From Luteimicrobium sp049844995 (lineage in GTDB: Bacteria; Actinomycetota; Actinomycetes; Actinomycetales; Cellulomonadaceae): a stretch of 64,000 nt of DNA. The translations under genes and the position numbers were made by a program. This document shows, one piece after another, positions 47,466-56,443 of the stretch. The notes beneath the pieces are model-generated. The model was not told where the DNA came from, did no database searches, and worked only from the letters and a program-made list of their open reading frames with translations. The stretch covers positions 186,001 to 250,000 of the forward strand of contig NZ_JBNCMC010000004.1 in assembly GCF_049844995.1 (NCBI RefSeq), written 5' to 3'. How positions within the stretch are numbered: the first letter of the stretch is position 1; each line of letters begins with the position of its first letter.

Positions 47466-48662
47466 GTGACTGCACCCACCACCGAGGCCGCGCTCGACCC
47501 CGACGCGCTCGACGCCGCGATCGGCGACGCCACGCGAGCCGTCGGCCGTCTGGCCGAGAAGCTCGGGGTGCGCTTTCCCGACGACACGACGACGGGGGGC
47601 CGGTACCTGCTGCGCCCGGCGCCCGACGGCCTGCCCGAGGGAAGCAACGTCGGCTGGACCACGTGCTTCGTGCCCGGCACCCAGTGGCTCTCGTACGAGG
47701 TCACGGGCGACACCACGTTCCGCACCTACGGCGAGGCCCACGTCGAGTCGTTCGTCGACCGCGTCGGGCGGGGCCTCGACCTCGAGACGCACGACCTGGG
47801 CTTCCTCTACACGCTCTCGTGCGTTGCGCCGGCCAGGCTCCTGGCGGACGAGCGCGCGCGCGACGCCGCACTCGCGGCGGCGGGCCACCTCATGGTCCGG
47901 TTCCTCGAGCCGGCCGGCATCCTCCAGGCGTGGGGCGACCTCGACGACCCGGCCCAGCGCGGCCGGACCATCATCGACAGCCTCATGAACACGCCGCTGC
48001 TGTTCTGGGCGTCGCAGGCGGGCCGGGACCCGCGCTTCGCCGACGCGGCCGCGCGGCACGTCCGCCAGCTCCGCGACCACATCCTCCGGGAGGACGACTC
48101 GACCTTCCACACCTTCTACTGGGACCCCGAGACGGGCGACGCCCTGCGCGGGGGGACGGAACAGGGCCAGGCCGACGGCTCCTGCTGGGCGCGGGGCCAG
48201 GCGTGGGGGATCCTCGGCTTCTCGCTCAACTACCGCTACCTGCGCGACCGCACGCTCCTCGACGCCGCCGAGCGTTGCGCCCGCTACTTCCTCGCGCACC
48301 TGCCGGCCGACGGCGTGCCGGTCTGGGACCTGATGTTCGGGGTGGACAGCGGCGAGCCGCGCGACAGCTCGGCCGCGGCGATCGCGGCCTGCGGGCTCGA
48401 CGAGCTCGCCGGCCACCTCGAGGACGGCGGCGAGGAGGCGGCCGCGCGCGCGACGGAGCTCCGCGCCGCCGCGCGGCGCATCCTGGCGGCCCTCGTCGAG
48501 GGCTACGCGCCGGCCGACGGAGCGAGCGACGCGCTCCTCCTGCACGGCGTCTACGACCGGCCCAAGGGCGTGGGCGTCGACGAGGGCACGCTCTGGGGCG
48601 ACTACTTCTACCTCGAGGCCCTGGTGCGCGCCGCGCGCCCCGAGTGGACCCCGTACTGGTAG
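47466..48662 (+). CDS. GH88 unsaturated glucuronyl hydrolase
   Basis: A 398-aa cytosolic (alpha/alpha)6 enzyme. Motifs typical of GH88 are present: HDLGFLYTLS with D110, IIDSLMNTPLLFWAS with D171, and STFHTFYWDPETGD. The 61-residue gap between the two Asp equals that of Asp88 and Asp149 in the Bacillus GL1 enzyme. It hydrates the 4,5-double bond of unsaturated uronides left by lyases and releases the sugar, yielding 4-deoxy-L-threo-5-hexosulose uronate. GTG 47466 is chosen because GAAGGGA sits 8 bases upstream and the length fits; ATG 47415, overlapping the previous stop, is the alternative (415 aa). Confidence 0.92.
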   Translation: MTAPTTEAALDPDALDAAIGDATRAVGRLAEKLGVRFPDDTTTGGRYLLRPAPDGLPEGSNVGWTTCFVPGTQWLSYEVTGDTTFRTYGEAHVESFVDRVGRGLDLETHDLGFLYTLSCVAPARLLADERARDAALAAAGHLMVRFLEPAGILQAWGDLDDPAQRGRTIIDSLMNTPLLFWASQAGRDPRFADAAARHVRQLRDHILREDDSTFHTFYWDPETGDALRGGTEQGQADGSCWARGQAWGILGFSLNYRYLRDRTLLDAAERCARYFLAHLPADGVPVWDLMFGVDSGEPRDSSAAAIAACGLDELAGHLEDGGEEAAARATELRAAARRILAALVEGYAPADGASDALLLHGVYDRPKGVGVDEGTLWGDYFYLEALVRAARPEWTPYW

Positions 48663-48668
48663 GCCGCC

Positions 48669-49577
48669 GTGAGAATCGTGACGTTCCGCCGGGCCTCCGA
48701 GCCCTCCACCCGCCCCGGCCGGGCCGGGGTCCTCGTCGACGACGGCGCCCTGGTCCTCGACCTGGCGCTCGCCGACGCCGCGCTCCCGTCCGACGTGGTG
48801 GGGATCCTCGAGGGCGGCCCGGCCGCGCTCGACCGGGCACGCGCGGCCGCCGCCGAGCCCGACCCGCGCGCGCTCGTCCCGCGCGGGGAGGTCGTCCTCG
48901 ACGCGCCCGTCCCGCGGCCCGGCAAGGTGCTCGGCATCGGCTACAACTACCTCGGGCACGACGGGACCCGGGGCTCCGGCGCCGCGCCGCCGGCCCGGCC
49001 CGACGTGTTCGTCAAGACGGCGAACACCGTGGTCGGTCCGGACGTCCCGGTCGTCCTGCCGCGCGAGAGCGACCAGATCGACTACGAGGGCGAGCTCGCG
49101 GTCGTGATCGGGACCCGCGCGCGGCGCGTGAGCCCCGAGCGCGCGCTCGAGCACGTCGCGGGCTACAGCATGCTCGACGACGTCAGCGCCCGCGACTGGC
49201 AGCACCGGGGCAGCCAGTGGGCGCTCGGCAAGTCGTTCGACGGGTTCGCGCCGTTCGGGCCCGCGCTCGTCACGGCGGACGAGGTCCCCGATCCGCAGGC
49301 GCTCGACCTCGAGGTCGCGGTGAACGGCGAGGTCACCGCGCGGAGCAGCACCGCCCGGATGATCCACCCGGTCGCCGCGCTGGTCGCCTACGTGAGCGAG
49401 GTCATGACGCTCGAGCCCGGCGACGTGATCGCGACGGGCACGCCCCAGAAGCTCCCTGAGGCGGAGGTCGCGCGGCGGTGGCTGGCACCCGGCGACCGCG
49501 TCGACATCACGATCGGCGGGCTCGGCACGCTCGGCACCACGTTCGTCGGCGACGACGCCCGACCCCCATCCGCGTGA
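48669..49577 (+). CDS. fumarylacetoacetate hydrolase-family protein
   Basis: A 302-aa FAH-superfamily enzyme with a small N-terminal domain (about 1-70) and the metal-binding barrel containing GKVLGIGYNYLGH, IDYEGELAVVIG and LDDVSARDWQ. Family members hydrolyse or decarboxylate beta-diketo and 2-keto acids, including 2,4-diketo-3-deoxy-rhamnonate or -uronate derivatives. Its place between GH88 and the KduI/IolB-type isomerase suggests it handles a keto-deoxy sugar acid; the substrate is open. GTG start lies 6 bp after the GH88 stop without an obvious Shine-Dalgarno, so translation is probably coupled. Confidence 0.85.
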   Translation: MRIVTFRRASEPSTRPGRAGVLVDDGALVLDLALADAALPSDVVGILEGGPAALDRARAAAAEPDPRALVPRGEVVLDAPVPRPGKVLGIGYNYLGHDGTRGSGAAPPARPDVFVKTANTVVGPDVPVVLPRESDQIDYEGELAVVIGTRARRVSPERALEHVAGYSMLDDVSARDWQHRGSQWALGKSFDGFAPFGPALVTADEVPDPQALDLEVAVNGEVTARSSTARMIHPVAALVAYVSEVMTLEPGDVIATGTPQKLPEAEVARRWLAPGDRVDITIGGLGTLGTTFVGDDARPPSA

Positions 49578-49600
49578 AGCAGGAAAGAGGAGAAGACACG

Positions 49601-50425
49601 ATGGACTATCGCAACCACTGCTACATCCCGGCCGAGAACGGCCGCAACGAGCTCCCGTTCAACCCGTGCGAGCTGCTCGACTTCACGTTCCTCAAGCTCG
49701 ACGCCGGCCAGACCTACACCGGGTCGTCGGGCGATCGCGAGATCCTCGCGGTGATCCTGGGTGGCCGCGGGACGTTCGAGGTGGCCGGCCGGACGTTCGA
49801 GGACGTCGGCGGTCGCGCGAACGTCTTCTCCGGCAAGCCGCACTCGGTCTACGTCCCCGCGGGCGCGGCCTTCACGGTGACGGCCCTGACCCCGCTCGAG
49901 GTCGCGCTCCCGAGCGCGCCGTCCGACCTCGCCGTGGACCCCTACGTGATCGCGCCCGACCAGGTCGCGACGGGCCGCTGGGGCGCCGCGAACTTCGGCC
50001 GGAACTACCACCAGATCCTCACCGAGGTCGCCCAGCCCGAGCTCCCGGCCCGCCGGCTCATCGTGGGGGAGACGTTCACGCCGTCGGGCAACTGGAGCAC
50101 GTTCCCGCCCCACCGCCACTCCTACGACAACCTGCCCACGGAGGCGGCGCACGAGGAGATGTACTACTTCCGCGTCAACCCGGGCGACGGGTTCGGGATC
50201 AGCCGGCTGTACACGGACGAGGGCTATGAGGAGAACTTCACGGTCCGCAACCACGGCATGCACATGATGCCGAAGGGCTACCACACCGGCGTCAGCGGCC
50301 CCGGCACCACGACGTACTTCCTGTGGTTCCTCGCCGGCACGCAGCGCACCCAGGCGTCGATCGAGGACCCCGCGCTCGCGTGGGTCGGACGCACCGTGCC
50401 GATGCTGCGCGACCTCGGGCACTGA
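49601..50425 (+). CDS. KduI/IolB superfamily isomerase
   Basis: A 274-aa bicupin. It is most like IolB (5-deoxy-glucuronate isomerase) in overall motifs: metal ligands in PPHRHSYDNLPTEAAHEEMYYF, and GMHMMPKGYHTGV. IolB and KduI act on closely similar deoxy-uronates. Because KduD follows 10 bp later and GH88 precedes, I infer that here it converts 4-deoxy-L-threo-5-hexosulose uronate to 3-deoxy-D-glycero-2,5-hexodiulosonate; no other inositol genes are nearby. GGAAAGAGGAG precedes the ATG; the longer frame to 49478 overlaps the previous gene. Confidence 0.88.
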   Translation: MDYRNHCYIPAENGRNELPFNPCELLDFTFLKLDAGQTYTGSSGDREILAVILGGRGTFEVAGRTFEDVGGRANVFSGKPHSVYVPAGAAFTVTALTPLEVALPSAPSDLAVDPYVIAPDQVATGRWGAANFGRNYHQILTEVAQPELPARRLIVGETFTPSGNWSTFPPHRHSYDNLPTEAAHEEMYYFRVNPGDGFGISRLYTDEGYEENFTVRNHGMHMMPKGYHTGVSGPGTTTYFLWFLAGTQRTQASIEDPALAWVGRTVPMLRDLGH

Positions 50426-50435
50426 GGGGCGCGCC

Positions 50436-51200
50436 GTGATCCTCGACCAGTTCTCCCTCGCCGGGACCGTGGCGCTCGTGACCGGCGGCTCGCGCGGGCT
50501 CGGCCAGGCGTACGCGGTCGCGCTCGCGGAGGCCGGCGCCGACGTCGCGGTGCTGGGCGTCTCCGAGCCCACCGAGACACTCGCGCGCATCACCGCGCTG
50601 GGCCGCCGCGCGCTCGACGTGCGCTGCGACCTCGGTGCAGTGGCGCCGGAGGACCTCGACGCCGTCGTGGCGCGGGTCGTCGCCGAGCTGGGCTCGCTCG
50701 ACGTGCTCGTCAACAACGCCGGCATCATCCGGCGCGCACCCGCGGTCGACGTGACGCCCGACGACTGGCGTGCCGTCCTGCAGGTCAACCTGGACGCGCT
50801 GTTCCAGCTCTCGCAGTCGGCCGGGCGGGTCATGCTCACCGCGGGGCGGGGCCGGATCGTCAACGTCGCGTCGATGCTGTCGTTCCAGGGCGGCGTCAAC
50901 GTCCCCGCCTACACGGCGAGCAAGCACGCCGTCGCGGGTCTCACCCAGGCTCTCGCCAACGAGTGGGCGGGGCGCGGCGTCAACGTCAACGCCGTCGCTC
51001 CCGGCTACGTCGCGACCGACAACACCGCGCCGCTGCGGGCCGACCCGGACCGCGAGCGCGCGATCGTCGAGCGCATCCCTGCGGGGCGCTGGGGCACGCC
51101 CGACGACGTCGCCGGCGCGGTCGTGTTCCTCGCGTCCGACGCCGCGCGGTACGTCCACGGGACGGTCCTCGCTGTCGACGGGGGGTGGCTCGCGCGCTGA
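50436..51200 (+). CDS. kduD: SDR oxidoreductase, 2-dehydro-3-deoxy-D-gluconate 5-dehydrogenase (KduD-like)
   Basis: A 254-aa classical short-chain dehydrogenase. TGGSRGLG (T16-G23) binds the cofactor, NNAG is present, and the catalytic pair is Y159 and K163 (YTASK). VNAVAPGYVATDNT and the C-terminal GGW are typical of KduD. It reduces 3-deoxy-D-glycero-2,5-hexodiulosonate to 2-keto-3-deoxygluconate with NAD(P)H, the last uronate-specific step; KDG kinase and aldolase are not in the window. The GTG start follows GAGGGG. Confidence 0.9.
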   Translation: MILDQFSLAGTVALVTGGSRGLGQAYAVALAEAGADVAVLGVSEPTETLARITALGRRALDVRCDLGAVAPEDLDAVVARVVAELGSLDVLVNNAGIIRRAPAVDVTPDDWRAVLQVNLDALFQLSQSAGRVMLTAGRGRIVNVASMLSFQGGVNVPAYTASKHAVAGLTQALANEWAGRGVNVNAVAPGYVATDNTAPLRADPDRERAIVERIPAGRWGTPDDVAGAVVFLASDAARYVHGTVLAVDGGWLAR

Positions 51201-51306
51201 GAGGTCCCCGGCCGGGGACGCAGGACGCAGGGGGACACGCGTCGTGGGCAGCGGCCCACGAACGAGCGGACGGCGGTGCCGCCGTCGCGTGATCAAGGGA
51301 GAACTC

Positions 51307-54300
51307 GTGCTCGTCACTCGTCATCACGGCGCCCGGGTGGGCGGGACCCGGGGCGCCGCGCTCGCGGCGGTCCTCGGGCTCGCCGCCGTCGGCGCCGTCG
51401 GACTGCCCGTCGCCGCCGCCCACGCCTCGGGCGTGGCCGTGGCCGCCGCCGCGCAGCAGGACCCCGTCGACGTGACCGTCGACGCGGACGACATCGCCGC
51501 GGACAACGTCAACGGCCTCACGTTCAAGGGCTTCGGCGCGCTGAGCGGCAACAGCTCGAGCGCCGTGCTCATGGACTACAAGGCGCAGCACCCGAAGGAG
51601 TACGCGCAGCTCCTCCAGGTCCTGTTCGGCGGGAGCCACCCGCTGATGAACCAGGTCAAGATCGAGATGGGCGACGACCGCAACACGTCGACGGGGCCCG
51701 AGCCCGCGACGATGCGCACCGCGGACGAGCCCGCGAACGTTGCCCGGGAGCCCGGCTTCCAGCTCGCAGCCGACGCGAAGAAGCTGAACCCGGACCTCAA
51801 GGTGAGCATCCTGCGCTGGGAGGCCCCGGCCTGGGCGAGCACGAACGACAAGATCTACACCTGGTACAAGAACACGATCCTCGCCGCGTACCGGACGTAC
51901 GGCTACATGGTCGACTACGTGAACCCGGGGGTGAACGAGTCCACGGCGGACCTGGCCTGGAGCAAGGACTTCTCCCAGCGCGTGAAGACCGACGCGACGG
52001 GGTACGTGAGCGACGACGCGTCGCTGGCCGGCTTCCGGCCGGGCGAGGCGGCGCTGTTCCACCAGATCAAGACGGTGATCTCCGACGAGGCCGGGCTCGG
52101 GTCGTTCGGCGACGACATGGTCGCGGACAGCTCCCTGCGGGACGCGGTCGACGTCGCCTCGTACCACTACAACACCGACGACGACGCGGCGGGCGACTTC
52201 AAGAAGCTCGCCCAGGTCTTCGACAAGGAGGTCTGGAACTCCGAGGCCCAGGCCACGTTCTCCAACTCGTCGTTCCGGCCGAACAACAACACCAAGGACC
52301 CCAGCGTCGCGGGCACGGGGATCGGCGGGGTCAACGGCCCGCTCGAGATGGCGAACACGGTCGTCAAGGGTTTCGTGAACTCCAACCGGACCGCGTTCGT
52401 CTACCAGCCGGCCATCGGCTCGTTCTACGAGGGTGGCCAGTACTCCTTCAAGGAGCTGGTGAGCGCGCGCGACCCGTGGTCGGGGTGGATGCACTACGAC
52501 GCGGGGCTCGCGGTCCTCGGCCAGTTCGCCGACTTCGCGGTGACGGGCTGGGAGAACGCCGACAACACGGCCGGCATCTGGCGCGCCGTGCCGCAGGCGA
52601 GCCGGACGACGGCGACCGGGACCAACCCCGTCAACGGGCGCAACGGCCAGCCCGACTACCTGACGCTCGCGGCGCCGGACCGGTCCGACTTCTCCACCGT
52701 CGTCGTCAACGACTCCGAGTATGTCCAGACGTACCGGGTCACGCCCGAGCACTTCACGTTCGGTGCCGACCAGAAACTGGCGGTCTGGGAGACGCGCGCC
52801 GCCGACGACGGCGAGGCGTTCGACGCGAACTACAAGAGGCACGTGGGCGACGTGCAGGCCGACGCCGACGGCACCTACACGGTGACGGTCAAGCCGTACT
52901 CGATCGCGACGGTCACGTCGCTCGACGTGGCCTCGGACGCCGACAACGCCTGGAACACGCCGCTCCCTGTGGAGGGCGAGCGGACCGTCCTGGACGTCGA
53001 CCCGTCGTCGGGCACGCTGTGGAAGGACGACTTCGACTACAGCGACAAGACCGTCCCGGTGATCGCGGAGGGCGGCGGACTGAGCGGGAAGACCGAGAGC
53101 TTCGTCGACTCGCGCGGGGGCGAGACGGGCACCATCCCGCTCTACACGTGGGACCGCAACGGCGGGTTCGAGGCCGTGAAGACGGCCCACGACGGGTGGG
53201 TGCTGCGCCAGCAGATCGACCGCACGGCGACCGGCGTCGGGGGCGCCTGGAACGGCGGCGACCCGGTTACCGCGGTCGGCGACCGGCGGTGGACGAACTA
53301 CGAGGCCGGGGTCGACGTGAAGTTCCTCGGCTCCGCGGACGGGCGCTACGCCGCGATCGGCGCGCGCTCGAGCGGCGGGAGCGGGTCCGCGAGCATCAAC
53401 GGGACGGCGTACGCGCTCAAGGTCGCGGCCGACGGCTCGTGGCAGCTCCTGCGCATGGGCACGGCGGTCGCGAAGGGCACCGCGGCGTCCGGCTGGGACG
53501 CGACCGCCTGGCACCACCTCACGATCCGCGCCGCGGGCGCCACGATCACGGCGTCCGTCGACGGGACGAAGGTTGCGACCTTCACCGACGACGACCCGTA
53601 CCGGTCCGGCTGGGTCGACCTGGCCAGCAGCTTCGACCACACGGAGTTCGACAACCTGACCGTGCAGCGGGTGCAGGACGAGATCCCGTACTACGGGGAG
53701 TACCTCGACGACGAGGAGCTGACCGACCTCTCGAGCACGCCGCAGGCGAAGCTCGTCTACGCCGGGACCTGGGCCCACGCCAACGGCGGGAGCATGTACC
53801 AGTACCAGCGCTCGACCTCGACGACGTCGACCAAGGGCTCGAGCGTGAGCTACACGTTCACCGGGTCGGGTCTCGACCTGCTGGGCGCGAACGACGGCAC
53901 CGCGACCCTCGACGTGAGCGTCGACGGCACGCCGGTGGCCCTCGGCGCGAAGACGCAGACGGCGACGGACTTCCAGGCTCTGTACGCGCTGCGCGGCCTG
54001 CCGTGGGGCAAGCACACCGTCACCGTGTCGCTCGCGTCGGGCAAGCTCGTGCTCGACGCGGTCGGCGTGGCGAGCGCGCCCGCGTCGGGCACGGCGTCGA
54101 CCACGGCGCTCGCCGCCGCGCTCCAGGCGACGGAGAAGGTCAAGCGGACCGGCGACTTCACCGACGCCACGTGGAGCCTGCTGCAGCATGCGATCTTCAC
54201 GGCGAAGAAGGCAGTCGTCGACCCGGCCGCGTATCGGCTCGACGCCGACGGCGCGACGCAGCTGGCCCAGCGGCTCGTGGACGCGTCGGACCCGCTGCTC

Positions 54301-55374
54301 GGGCAGATCGCGTCGCTCGCCCCGGTGAGCGCCGCGACCTGGACCGGCGAGGCGCCCACCGGGCTGGCGGCGACGGTCGCCGCGACGCTGGTCGACGGGA
54401 CGTCACGGGACGTTCCGGTGACCTGGGACCTCGGCGGGCTGTCGTTCGCCACGGACTGGGCCACGGTCAGCGTGCCGGGGCACTACGGGAGCGCGCGGAC
54501 GACGGCGCGGGTCGAGGTCGTGCCTCGCGGTGCGGTCGCGTTCGCCGACGTCTCGGGCACGAAGCCCGTGCTGGGCTCCGACTCGCCGGCTTACACGGCG
54601 GTCAGGGGGCTCGTCGGGGACGGCCTGGTCAACGACGCACCCGACCAGGGCCTCGCGGGCGACGCGACCTGGGGGCACTTCGCGACGAACGCGAAGGGAG
54701 CCGCCGAGCCCTACGTCAAGGGCGTCGTCGCCGGGCCCTACGACAAGACGACGACCACCGGGCTGTACACGGCCAATCAGGTGGGTGCGAAGGTCGGCTA
54801 CACGCTCGACCTGCCCGCGGGCCGCTACACGATCGCCGCGGGGACGTACTCGTGGTGGCCGACCAGCAGCCGCACCGAGGCGGTGTCGCTCACCTACGAC
54901 GGCGCGGCCCACCAGGTGGGCACGGTGACGCTCGACTCGTCGAGCCCGGGCCGGGTGCTGTCCTACGACGTCGTGCACGCCGAGGACGGCCCGGTGACCC
55001 TCACGCTCACCGCGACCAACGCGCAGTCCCCGATGCTGTCGTGGGTCGGCGCCGTCGCGCAGCCGGCGGCGTGGGACGCGGCGGTCGCGTACACGTCCGG
55101 CGACCGGGTGACCTCGGGTGGCCGCACGTTCGTGGCGCAGTGGTGGACGCAGGCTGAGGTGCCCGGCGCGTCGTCGTACGGGGCGTGGGCCGAGGTCGGC
55201 GCGCCGGCCACCTGCCAGGACGTGACGGCGCGGGAGTGGACCGACTCGTGGGTCTACACGGGCGGCGAGACGGTCGTCCACGACGGCGCGCTGTGGAAGG
55301 CGCAGTGGTGGACCCGCGACCAGGAACCGGGGGCGAACGACTCCGGTCCGTGGAGCAGGGCGGGCACCTGCTGA
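51307..55374 (+). CDS. secreted GH59-like beta-galactosidase with two CBM5/12 modules
   Basis: A 1355-aa exoenzyme with GTG 51307 behind AAGGGAG and a signal peptide ending near AHASG. The N-terminal region (about 50-560) resembles GH59 galactocerebrosidases: FKGFGALSG, VKIEMGDDRN, ILRWEAPAWAS, VNPGVNES (candidate acid/base E211), VWNSEAQAT (candidate nucleophile E313) and DPWSGWM. It continues with a concanavalin-like domain (about 600-790), a beta domain, an alpha-helical FIVAR-like segment (about 935-1000), a Big_4-like Ig domain (about 1000-1075), a beta domain (about 1080-1255) and two CBM5/12. Galactose removal from arabinogalactan is inferred. A short gap with several hairpins separates it from the uronate operon. 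Confidence 0.82.
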   Translation: MLVTRHHGARVGGTRGAALAAVLGLAAVGAVGLPVAAAHASGVAVAAAAQQDPVDVTVDADDIAADNVNGLTFKGFGALSGNSSSAVLMDYKAQHPKEYAQLLQVLFGGSHPLMNQVKIEMGDDRNTSTGPEPATMRTADEPANVAREPGFQLAADAKKLNPDLKVSILRWEAPAWASTNDKIYTWYKNTILAAYRTYGYMVDYVNPGVNESTADLAWSKDFSQRVKTDATGYVSDDASLAGFRPGEAALFHQIKTVISDEAGLGSFGDDMVADSSLRDAVDVASYHYNTDDDAAGDFKKLAQVFDKEVWNSEAQATFSNSSFRPNNNTKDPSVAGTGIGGVNGPLEMANTVVKGFVNSNRTAFVYQPAIGSFYEGGQYSFKELVSARDPWSGWMHYDAGLAVLGQFADFAVTGWENADNTAGIWRAVPQASRTTATGTNPVNGRNGQPDYLTLAAPDRSDFSTVVVNDSEYVQTYRVTPEHFTFGADQKLAVWETRAADDGEAFDANYKRHVGDVQADADGTYTVTVKPYSIATVTSLDVASDADNAWNTPLPVEGERTVLDVDPSSGTLWKDDFDYSDKTVPVIAEGGGLSGKTESFVDSRGGETGTIPLYTWDRNGGFEAVKTAHDGWVLRQQIDRTATGVGGAWNGGDPVTAVGDRRWTNYEAGVDVKFLGSADGRYAAIGARSSGGSGSASINGTAYALKVAADGSWQLLRMGTAVAKGTAASGWDATAWHHLTIRAAGATITASVDGTKVATFTDDDPYRSGWVDLASSFDHTEFDNLTVQRVQDEIPYYGEYLDDEELTDLSSTPQAKLVYAGTWAHANGGSMYQYQRSTSTTSTKGSSVSYTFTGSGLDLLGANDGTATLDVSVDGTPVALGAKTQTATDFQALYALRGLPWGKHTVTVSLASGKLVLDAVGVASAPASGTASTTALAAALQATEKVKRTGDFTDATWSLLQHAIFTAKKAVVDPAAYRLDADGATQLAQRLVDASDPLLGQIASLAPVSAATWTGEAPTGLAATVAATLVDGTSRDVPVTWDLGGLSFATDWATVSVPGHYGSARTTARVEVVPRGAVAFADVSGTKPVLGSDSPAYTAVRGLVGDGLVNDAPDQGLAGDATWGHFATNAKGAAEPYVKGVVAGPYDKTTTTGLYTANQVGAKVGYTLDLPAGRYTIAAGTYSWWPTSSRTEAVSLTYDGAAHQVGTVTLDSSSPGRVLSYDVVHAEDGPVTLTLTATNAQSPMLSWVGAVAQPAAWDAAVAYTSGDRVTSGGRTFVAQWWTQAEVPGASSYGAWAEVGAPATCQDVTAREWTDSWVYTGGETVVHDGALWKAQWWTRDQEPGANDSGPWSRAGTC

Positions 55375-55487
55375 CGGAGGTCCCCGACGTGACCGGCGGA
55401 CGCCCGTCCTGCGGCTCGCGAGTCGAGCCGCGCGGCGGGCGTCCGCGCCGTCGGGTCGCAGCGCCGCCCCCGGGCCGCTGAAGGACG

Positions 55488-56321
55488 TCAGCCGGCGCGT
55501 CGCACCGGCAGAGCCGGCTCCTCGTCGAGCGCTGCCGCGGTGTCGTCCTCCACGGCGTGCACGACCGCGCCACCGGCCGCGAGGCCGGCGAGCGCGCCGT
55601 CGTCGGGGTGGGCGTCCGTCACGACGTGGCCGATCGACCGGCTGGGCACCGCCTCGACGACGGAGTCCCGGCCGACGGCGGCACCCACGGCGAGCGCGAC
55701 GGTGTGCTGCGCGGCGAGGGCGAGCGCGCGGTTGACGGACGCGACCGGGAGGCTGCGGGACGTGAGCCCGTGTGCCGCCGTGAGCCCGTCGGCCGGCACG
55801 AAGGCGTACCGCACGCGGATTCCCTGGAGGGACGCCTCGGCGGCGGTCCCGACGAGGGCCAGACCGTCGCCGCCCTCGGCCGAGCCGCCGGTGACGATCA
55901 CGTCGGCGTCGGTCGGTGCGAGCTCGACCGCGACGACCAGCGAGTTCGTGACGACGGTCAGCCCGGGCACCTGGGCGAGCGCGGAAGCGAGCTGCCGGTC
56001 GCCGGTCCCGGCGCCGATCGCGACGGCGTCGCCGGGCTCGACGAGCCCCGCTGCGAGTCGTGCGACGGCCGACACGGTCCGCGCGGGGCCGTCGACCACG
56101 AGCGCGGCGAGCGTCGGACCGGGCGACGTCCGTCGGGCGGGGTCCGGGCGCGAGGCGCCACCGCGCTGCCGGCGGACCAGGCCCTGCCGATCGAGGTCGC
56201 GCAGGTCGCGCCGGATCGTCGCCTCCGACGCGCCGACGAGCGCCGAGAGGTCGTGCAGCGAGACGAGGCCACGGTCCTGGACGTGCTGCACGATCGACCG
56301 GCGTCGGGCGTAGGGATGCAT
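55488..56321 (-). CDS. DeoR-family transcriptional regulator
   Basis: A 277-aa regulator with N-terminal winged HTH (RRRSIVQHVQDRGLVSLHDL, SEATIRRDLRDLDRQGLV, RRQRGGAS) and the DeoR C-terminal sensor domain (about 75-260) related to sugar-phosphate isomerases (AIGAGTGDRQLA, LTVVTNSL, VIVTGGSAEG). Such sensors bind phosphorylated sugars or keto-deoxy acids. ATG 56321 is directly before the HTH; the longer frame to 56651 covers the divergent promoter and the next gene. Divergent from the LacI gene at 56444, with an 18-bp palindrome between them. Confidence 0.92.
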   Translation of the reverse strand: MHPYARRRSIVQHVQDRGLVSLHDLSALVGASEATIRRDLRDLDRQGLVRRQRGGASRPDPARRTSPGPTLAALVVDGPARTVSAVARLAAGLVEPGDAVAIGAGTGDRQLASALAQVPGLTVVTNSLVVAVELAPTDADVIVTGGSAEGGDGLALVGTAAEASLQGIRVRYAFVPADGLTAAHGLTSRSLPVASVNRALALAAQHTVALAVGAAVGRDSVVEAVPSRSIGHVVTDAHPDDGALAGLAAGGAVVHAVEDDTAAALDEEPALPVRRAG

Positions 56322-56360
56322 GGTGCCTCTCCGTGATCGTCGTGCCGGCGGGTCGCCTGC

Positions 56361-56378
56361 GGCGATGTTAACGTCGCC
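56361..56378. promoter_or_regulatory. operator-like palindrome in DeoR/LacI divergent region
   Basis: GGCGATGTTAACGTCGCC is an 18-bp palindrome with one mismatched pair and a TTAA centre. It lies 40 bp from the DeoR start and 66 bp from the LacI start, so it could control either. Confidence 0.55.
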
Positions 56379-56431
56379 AAACTTGCTGCCCAACCTGACA
56401 GCGATGGACAGGATGTGACCGGCCCCACGGC

Positions 56432-56437
56432 TATGCT
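56432..56437 (+). promoter_or_regulatory. candidate -10 hexamer for leaderless LacI mRNA
   Basis: TATGCT ends 6 bases before the ATG at 56444, and no Shine-Dalgarno-like purine run lies between or before. Transcription would begin at about the A of the start codon. The -35 is weak. Confidence 0.4.
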
Positions 56438-56443
56438 CGGGCC

